A stretch of DNA of 64,000 nt from Streptomyces sp. NBC_01275 (GTDB lineage: Bacteria > Actinomycetota > Actinomycetes > Streptomycetales > Streptomycetaceae). Positions 60,634 to 64,000 of this stretch are shown one piece after another (positions within the stretch are counted from its first letter, which is position 1; each line of letters starts with the position of its first letter). The stretch is from the NCBI RefSeq assembly GCF_026340655.1, contig NZ_JAPEOZ010000001.1:1116001-1180000 (forward strand). The letters are read 5' to 3'. Made by a program: the position numbers and the translations under genes. The notes beneath the pieces were generated by a model that made no database searches, had not been told where the DNA came from, and worked only from the letters and a program-made list of their open reading frames with translations.

Positions 60634-60921
60634 CTACGAAGGACCCGGCCGCCGGTGTTCCGCCGCGACCCCGAACCGCTGCCGTTCGCGGGCGGCGGAC
60701 GCGACCTCGCGGACGGCGGAGACCGAGGTGACCACCTGCTCCTCGGCCACGGCCGCCAGGGCGTCCAGCGCGTCGAGTCGCTCCAGGTCGGCGGCGGAGA
60801 CCAGGGCGACCAGCGGCTTGCCGTGCCGCGTCACGACGACGCGCTCACCGCCGTACACCACCCGGTTGATCAGCTCGGCGAGCTCAGCCCTGGCTTGCGT
60901 CACCGGAATCTCGTAGGCCAT
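60634..60921 (-). CDS. Phd/YefM-family antitoxin, apparently without its toxin
   Basis: This encodes a 95-residue Phd/YefM-type antitoxin. The N-terminal DNA-binding fold is MAYEIPVTQARAELAELINRVVYGGERVVVTRHGKPLVALVSAADLERL, the family signature. The C-terminal helix (EEQVVTSVSAVREVASAARERQRF) would normally wrap the toxin. The next gene in this direction is ureA, with no room for a RelE/Doc/Fic toxin, so it looks like an orphan or acts with a toxin elsewhere. An AT-rich palindrome lies just upstream and could be its operator. Divergent gene at 61020. Confidence 0.9.
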   Translation of the reverse strand: MAYEIPVTQARAELAELINRVVYGGERVVVTRHGKPLVALVSAADLERLDALDALAAVAEEQVVTSVSAVREVASAARERQRFGVAAEHRRPGPS

Positions 60922-60947
60922 GACCCCATTGTAACGTCACGTACGTC

Positions 60948-60964
60948 CTGTACATTTTTTACAG
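60948..60964. promoter_or_regulatory. AT-rich palindrome between the antitoxin and the divergent gene
   Basis: CTGTA-CATTTTT-TACAG is a 5-bp inverted repeat with a T-rich spacer, 27 bases from the antitoxin start and 56 bases from the divergent start. It fits an operator for the antitoxin, as these autoregulate. Confidence 0.45.
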
Positions 60965-61019
60965 AGACGGCCCCGCAGTCGGCTCTACAGAGAGCTCTGC
61001 CGCAAGGAGGAGTACGCCG

Positions 61020-61325
61020 ATGCTGCCCGAACTGCCGCCGCTGCCCGCGCTCACCCGCGCCGAGGCCGAGCTGATCGACCGTTACCTGGACGTCGTCGAC
61101 ATGGTCGGCCGGATCAACCCCGCGCACGACGGCGACACCTACCGCGGACTGCGCGCGGCCCAGGCGTTGGTGAGCAGGGCCACGGCGCTGCGCGACGCGC
61201 TGACGCTGATGCACCAGCGGGGCGAGAGCGAGTTGCACGCGCCGACGCTCGCGCGGGCGCTGCGCGTCCTCGACGGGGAGCGCCGCACGGCGCGCGTCAC
61301 GCTGCCGCCGCTCTCCGACAGTTGA
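61020..61325 (+). CDS. Small helical protein of unknown function
   Basis: This encodes a 101-residue soluble, mostly alpha-helical protein from an ATG preceded by AAGGAGGAG. It begins MLPELPPLPALTRAEAELIDRYLDVVDMVGRI, followed by LRAAQALVSRATALRDALTLMHQRGESELH and ALRVLDGERRTARVTLPPL. No motif is recognised. It is divergent from the Phd-like antitoxin; a link between them is possible but unproven. Its strong ribosome binding site suggests real translation. Confidence 0.75.
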   Translation: MLPELPPLPALTRAEAELIDRYLDVVDMVGRINPAHDGDTYRGLRAAQALVSRATALRDALTLMHQRGESELHAPTLARALRVLDGERRTARVTLPPLSDS

Positions 61326-61410
61326 CGCGCACGGACCCGGTCCGGACGGTACGCGCGGGGCGCGGGCCGTCCGGCTCAGTCGTGAAACGCGCCGAACGGC
61401 GTACCCCCGT

Positions 61411-61515
61411 TCAGCGGAGCCCCGGCTCCTGATCCGGGCCCGCCGAGGGCACGCAACGAGCCTTTCCGCGGGCGCAGTAGAGGGTTCCGATGCAGGTCCG
61501 GGGGCATGGGGGCAT
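61411..61515 (-). CDS. Candidate 34-residue cysteine-rich peptide
   Basis: A small open frame encodes MPPCPRTCIGTLYCARG followed by KARCVPSAGPDQEPGLR. Its four Cys (positions 4, 8, 14 and 21) resemble a small metal-binding or disulfide knot. It lies in a 553-base gap upstream of the NlpC/P60 riboswitch. There is no clear Shine-Dalgarno, and the palindrome GCATC-TGAG-GATGC (61520-61533) sits just upstream. It could be chance. Rest of this gap up to 61640: no other gene seen. Confidence 0.3.
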   Translation of the reverse strand: MPPCPRTCIGTLYCARGKARCVPSAGPDQEPGLR

Positions 61516-61649
61516 CTTGGCATCTGAGGATGCATCAGGTTGTTCACCCGAATGGGCGGGTGGTGAGTAACCCCACAAATAGCCGGTTGCGTTGGGATTT
61601 TCCGACCTCCGTGAGCCAGGATCCCTGACTGACGACAAGCCCCCGCCAC

Positions 61650-61866
61650 AAGCGGCGGGGCGGTCCGGGCGGACGCCGAGTCCTGCCGCCGCCCGGATGA
61701 CCGGTCGACAGAAGTGCATCGGCAGGAGTGGAGGACCCAAGCACGACGGGTCGCCGGAACGGTCACGCCATGACCGGGCCGAGCAGCCCTTGGGGTGAAG
61801 CCGCAGTACGCGGCCGGGCAACTTCGCCAGCCCGAATCCGACAGGTCATCCTTCACAGGCGGCTGA
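61650..61866 (+). ncRNA. c-di-AMP (ydaO/yuaA-type) riboswitch
   Basis: The leader of the NlpC/P60 gene holds the conserved pieces of the ydaO riboswitch: GTGGAGGACCCAAGC (around 61730), CCTTGGGGTGAAGCCGC (about 61789), then CGCGGCCGGGCAACTT and AGCCCGAATCCGACAGGTCA just before the gene. In Streptomyces this class sits upstream of cell-wall hydrolases and lowers their expression when c-di-AMP is bound. The exact ends are approximate. Confidence 0.85.
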
Positions 61867-61879
61867 CGAAGGGTTGCGC

Positions 61880-62353
61880 ATGACTGCGCTCAATCGTGTC
61901 CCGTCGCTCATGGTCCGGGCCGGTACGGCCTCGGCGTTCGCCATCGCCGCCGTCGGCGCCTCGGTCATGGTCCCGGGTGTCGCCGCCGACGCCTCGGCCG
62001 CGACGCCGGCCGCCAAGGCGCTGCAGGTCGCGGCGTCCAAAAAGGGCTCGGCGTACAAATGGGGGGCCACCGGTCCGAAGAGGTTCGACTGCTCCGGGCT
62101 CACGCTCTACTCGTACAAGAAGGCGGGCAAGAGCCTCCCGCGGACCGCGGCTCAGCAGTACAACAAGACCCGTCACATCTCGGCGTCGACCCGCAAGGCC
62201 GGCGACCTGGTGTTCTTCCACTCCGGGTCGAACGTGTACCACGTCGGGATCTACGCCGGTGGGGGCAAGATCTGGCACTCCCCGAAGACCGGGGACGTGG
62301 TGAAGCTGCAGAAGATCTGGACCAAGAGCGTCTGGTACGGCCGGGTGCGTTGA
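61880..62353 (+). CDS. Secreted NlpC/P60 cell-wall hydrolase
   Basis: This encodes a 157-residue exported protein. The signal peptide ends near DASAAT. The NlpC/P60 domain fills the rest: catalytic Cys in RFDCSGLTLYSY, His in VYHVGIYAGGGKIWH, with HSPKTGDVV as the third part. The domain is the minimal one, with no separate binding module. It cleaves D-Glu-meso-DAP/L-Ala type stem-peptide bonds of peptidoglycan. The ATG at 61880 is chosen (GAAGGG upstream); a TTG at 61874 is possible. Its leader holds a c-di-AMP riboswitch, so wall growth is tied to that messenger. Confidence 0.93.
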   Translation: MTALNRVPSLMVRAGTASAFAIAAVGASVMVPGVAADASAATPAAKALQVAASKKGSAYKWGATGPKRFDCSGLTLYSYKKAGKSLPRTAAQQYNKTRHISASTRKAGDLVFFHSGSNVYHVGIYAGGGKIWHSPKTGDVVKLQKIWTKSVWYGRVR

Positions 62354-62371
62354 TCGTCCCGGCTCGGTCTT

Positions 62372-62416
62372 CCCGGGGCGGTGACGGCGTCCCTGACGCG
62401 CCGTCACCGCCCCGGG
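62372..62416. terminator. Very long bidirectional hairpin
   Basis: A 17-bp perfect stem starts CCCGGGGCGGTGACGGC (62372-62388), pairs with 62400-62416, and has an inner GTC...GAC tip. It lies after the NlpC/P60 gene and overlaps the last codons of the convergent HATPase gene (stop at 62404). Confidence 0.85.
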
Positions 62417-63000
62417 AGCTCGCCCTCCAGCGGGACCGCCACGGCCCCGGCCACGGGCGCTCCCGGCACGGGCGCTCCCGGCACGGGCACTCCGCTCACC
62501 GGCACCCCCGCCACGGGCACTCCGCTCACCGGCATCCCGCTCACCGGCACCCCCGCCACCGCCCCTGCCGCCGGCTCCGCCGGGACGGTCCACGGGAGCT
62601 GGACGAGGACCGTCTTGCCGCCCTCCCGGGTGGGCCGCACTCTCAGCTTGCCGCCGCACTCCGCGGTCAGCCAGCGAATGATCACCATGCCTCGGCCGTT
62701 GTCCTGCTGGACGGCGGCCGGCAGTCGTTTGGGGAAGCGCGGATGGCTGTCGGTGACGCCGATGTGCAACTGTTCGTCACGGTCGAGCGCGAGGTCCACC
62801 GTGAAGGTAGGCGACTGCCCGAGCGTGTGCTGTACGGCGTTGGTGGCGAGTTCGGAGACGATGAGCCGGACGGTGTCCGCCGCGTCCGAGTCCGCCGGCA
62901 GGCCCCATTCGCCGAGGGTGCGGAGCACGAAACCGCGGGCCGTGGAGACCGAGGCGGGATCGCTCGGCAGAGTGACGGATGCTTCCAGGTGGTCTGCCAT
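62404..63000 (-). CDS. HATPase-domain regulator with VPVxG repeat tail
   Basis: This encodes a 198-residue cytoplasmic protein. Residues about 1-140 are an anti-sigma-like HATPase_c_2 domain (RLIVSELATNAVQHTLG as the N-box; VTDSHPRFPKRLP; QQDNGRGMVIIRWLT as G-box). It is the family of AbaA-OrfD-like ATPases that stand beside XRE/DUF5753 genes in Streptomyces. The last 50 residues are an elastin-like tail of 5-residue units (VPVSG, MPVSG, VPVAG, VPVPG), encoded by a 15-bp repeat at 62440-62570. It is divergent from an XRE/DUF5753 gene. No kinase His is present. Confidence 0.9.
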   Translation of the reverse strand: MADHLEASVTLPSDPASVSTARGFVLRTLGEWGLPADSDAADTVRLIVSELATNAVQHTLGQSPTFTVDLALDRDEQLHIGVTDSHPRFPKRLPAAVQQDNGRGMVIIRWLTAECGGKLRVRPTREGGKTVLVQLPWTVPAEPAAGAVAGVPVSGMPVSGVPVAGVPVSGVPVPGAPVPGAPVAGAVAVPLEGELPGR

Positions 63001-63213
63001 GGCGACGTCGTCCCTTTCCCACGGGACCGTAGTCCGACACGGTGCGGATGGTTCGAGTACGGTCCCGGACTGGTGCTTCTTCGCCAGACTGCCATTACCG
63101 GGCCGGTCACGGGTGGCGATCCACCAACATATGCATATATCTGTCGCCCGATGCGGTGAACTCTGCTACGGCAGAGCGTATTTGGACGGCCCGGAAGGAG
63201 TAAGGAGGAGCCC

Positions 63214-64000
63214 ATGCAGCACGGTCCCGCGGTACGCCGCCGAAAACTGGGCGCGGAACTGCGCACGCTGCGCTCCCGGGCGGGGCTCACCAGCGGTGAG
63301 GCGGCCCGCCTCGTGGGCTGGCACCAGTCCAAGGTGAGCCGCATCGAGACGGGCACCAGCGGTACGAAACCAGCCGATGTGCGGTTACTTCTGGACGCCT
63401 ACGGTGTGGCCGATCCGCATCTGCGGGAGCTGATGCTGGCCCTGGCCGGCTCCGACGGCAGTGGCGGACGGGACCACTGGTGGCACGCCTACCGCGGGGT
63501 GCTTCCCCCCGCCTACCGCGACTTCATCAGCCTGGAGTCCCAGGCGAGCGCGATGCGCACCCTCGAGACGACCGTGGTCCCGGGCCTGCTGCAGACTCCC
63601 GCGTACGCGCGCGCGGTGACCCGGGCCGCCGTGGAGGGCATCACCGAGGACCAGCTCGACACGCTGGTCGAGGTGCGGCTGGCCCGCCAGGAGGTGCTGC
63701 GCGGCCGGCCTCCGCTGGAGCTGAACGCGGTGCTGGACGAGGCGGTGCTGCGCCGGGAGGTGGGCGGCCCCGAGGTGATGGCCCGCCAGCTTGACCAGCT
63801 CGTGGAGGCGGCGCGACTGCCCCAAGTACGGCTCCAGGTACTGCCGTTCAGGGCCGGGGCGCATATCGGCCTCACCGGCCCTTTCGTTGTTTTCTCATTT
63901 TCGAGCACTTCTGATCTGGATGTGGTCGTTCTAGACCACTTGACGAGTAGCCTCTACCTCGAACGGAAAGAAGACCTCCAGGCCTACACCGAGGCCTTCG
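63214..64000 (+). CDS. XRE/DUF5753 (WhiJ-like) regulator (partial)
   Basis: This gives the first 262 residues of a regulator that runs off the right edge. Residues about 5-70 are a helix-turn-helix (LGAELRTLRSRAGLTSGEAARLVGWHQSKVSRIETGTSG). The rest is the DUF5753 domain (YRDFISLESQASAMRTLETTVVPGLLQTPAYARAV, EVRLARQEVLRG, LRREVGGPEVMARQLDQLVEAARLPQVRLQVLPFRAGAH). WhiJ-type genes are usually followed by a small DUF397 gene and paired with an HATPase gene; the HATPase partner is present and divergent. The ATG at 63214 follows AAGGAGG. These systems affect sporulation and antibiotic output. Confidence 0.93.
   Translation, partial: MQHGPAVRRRKLGAELRTLRSRAGLTSGEAARLVGWHQSKVSRIETGTSGTKPADVRLLLDAYGVADPHLRELMLALAGSDGSGGRDHWWHAYRGVLPPAYRDFISLESQASAMRTLETTVVPGLLQTPAYARAVTRAAVEGITEDQLDTLVEVRLARQEVLRGRPPLELNAVLDEAVLRREVGGPEVMARQLDQLVEAARLPQVRLQVLPFRAGAHIGLTGPFVVFSFSSTSDLDVVVLDHLTSSLYLERKEDLQAYTEAF

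Noticed and set aside
62440..62570. Possible CRISPR-like array
   Set aside because: Units are 15 bases with no spacers and stay in frame inside a coding sequence.

Overview
The window is high-GC actinobacterial chromosome, almost certainly Streptomyces. The signs are strong third-position GC bias, many GTG/TTG starts, ATGA/GTGA start-stop overlaps, SARP/AfsR-type and XRE/DUF5753-type regulators, a tetrahydroxynaphthalene synthase operon, and an interspersed repeat common in Streptomyces intergenic DNA. I saw no rRNA, tRNA, CRISPR array, transposase, integrase or prophage.

Layout. 1-12 kb: accessory genes, including secreted proteins, a lipoprotein, an MmyB-type HTH regulator, a DUF2690-like secreted protein divergent from a 1034-aa AfsR-like SARP/NB-ARC/TPR regulator, an EF-hand protein, an AhpD-like protein, a phosphodiester glycosidase and a phosphodiesterase-like protein. 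12.3-16.4 kb: a leftward operon of quinone oxidoreductase plus two acyl-CoA dehydrogenases closed by a clear terminator, then an XRE-cupin regulator that looks leaderless. 16.4-20.2 kb: ATP-dependent DNA ligase overlapping a NUDIX hydrolase, an aldehyde dehydrogenase and a small protein. 20.4-23.2 kb: overlapping rppA, CYP158-like P450 and MomA-like cupin genes (THN/flaviolin pigment). 23.2-30.5 kb: an acyl-CoA dehydrogenase divergent from a TetR gene with paired operator-like sites, peptide deformylase, MurT/GatD, phosphofructokinase and a CtaG-like protein. 30.5-34.6 kb: a four-gene leftward operon of LytTR response regulator, small membrane protein, solute:sodium symporter and LytS-type kinase. 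34.7-41.5 kb: an Lrp regulator, phased palindromes, ddaH-rocD and two PAS/SpoIIE phosphatases.

41.5-53.0 kb is the most unusual block. A 1447-residue secreted LamG protein and a 2164-residue secreted RHS/YD-repeat protein lie in tandem. The RHS protein ends in a 271-residue variable tip after the conserved DPDG junction. A small acidic cytoplasmic protein follows in the usual position of an immunity gene. Long hairpins separate the three genes, a perfect palindrome lies upstream of the first, and 13-bp repeats cover the ribosome binding site of the last. This is a candidate polymorphic toxin/contact-dependent system; the toxin and immunity roles are inferred.

53.3-64 kb: an acyltransferase, a secreted tripeptidyl aminopeptidase-like hydrolase, a full ureABCFGD operon with a Streptomyces repeat between ureF and ureG, an orphan Phd/YefM antitoxin, a c-di-AMP (ydaO/yuaA-type) riboswitch ahead of an NlpC/P60 hydrolase, and a divergent HATPase / XRE-DUF5753 pair at the right edge. 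Small in-frame repeats (Ser-rich, ERPGER, VPVxG) at the ends of otherwise normal proteins recur across the window.
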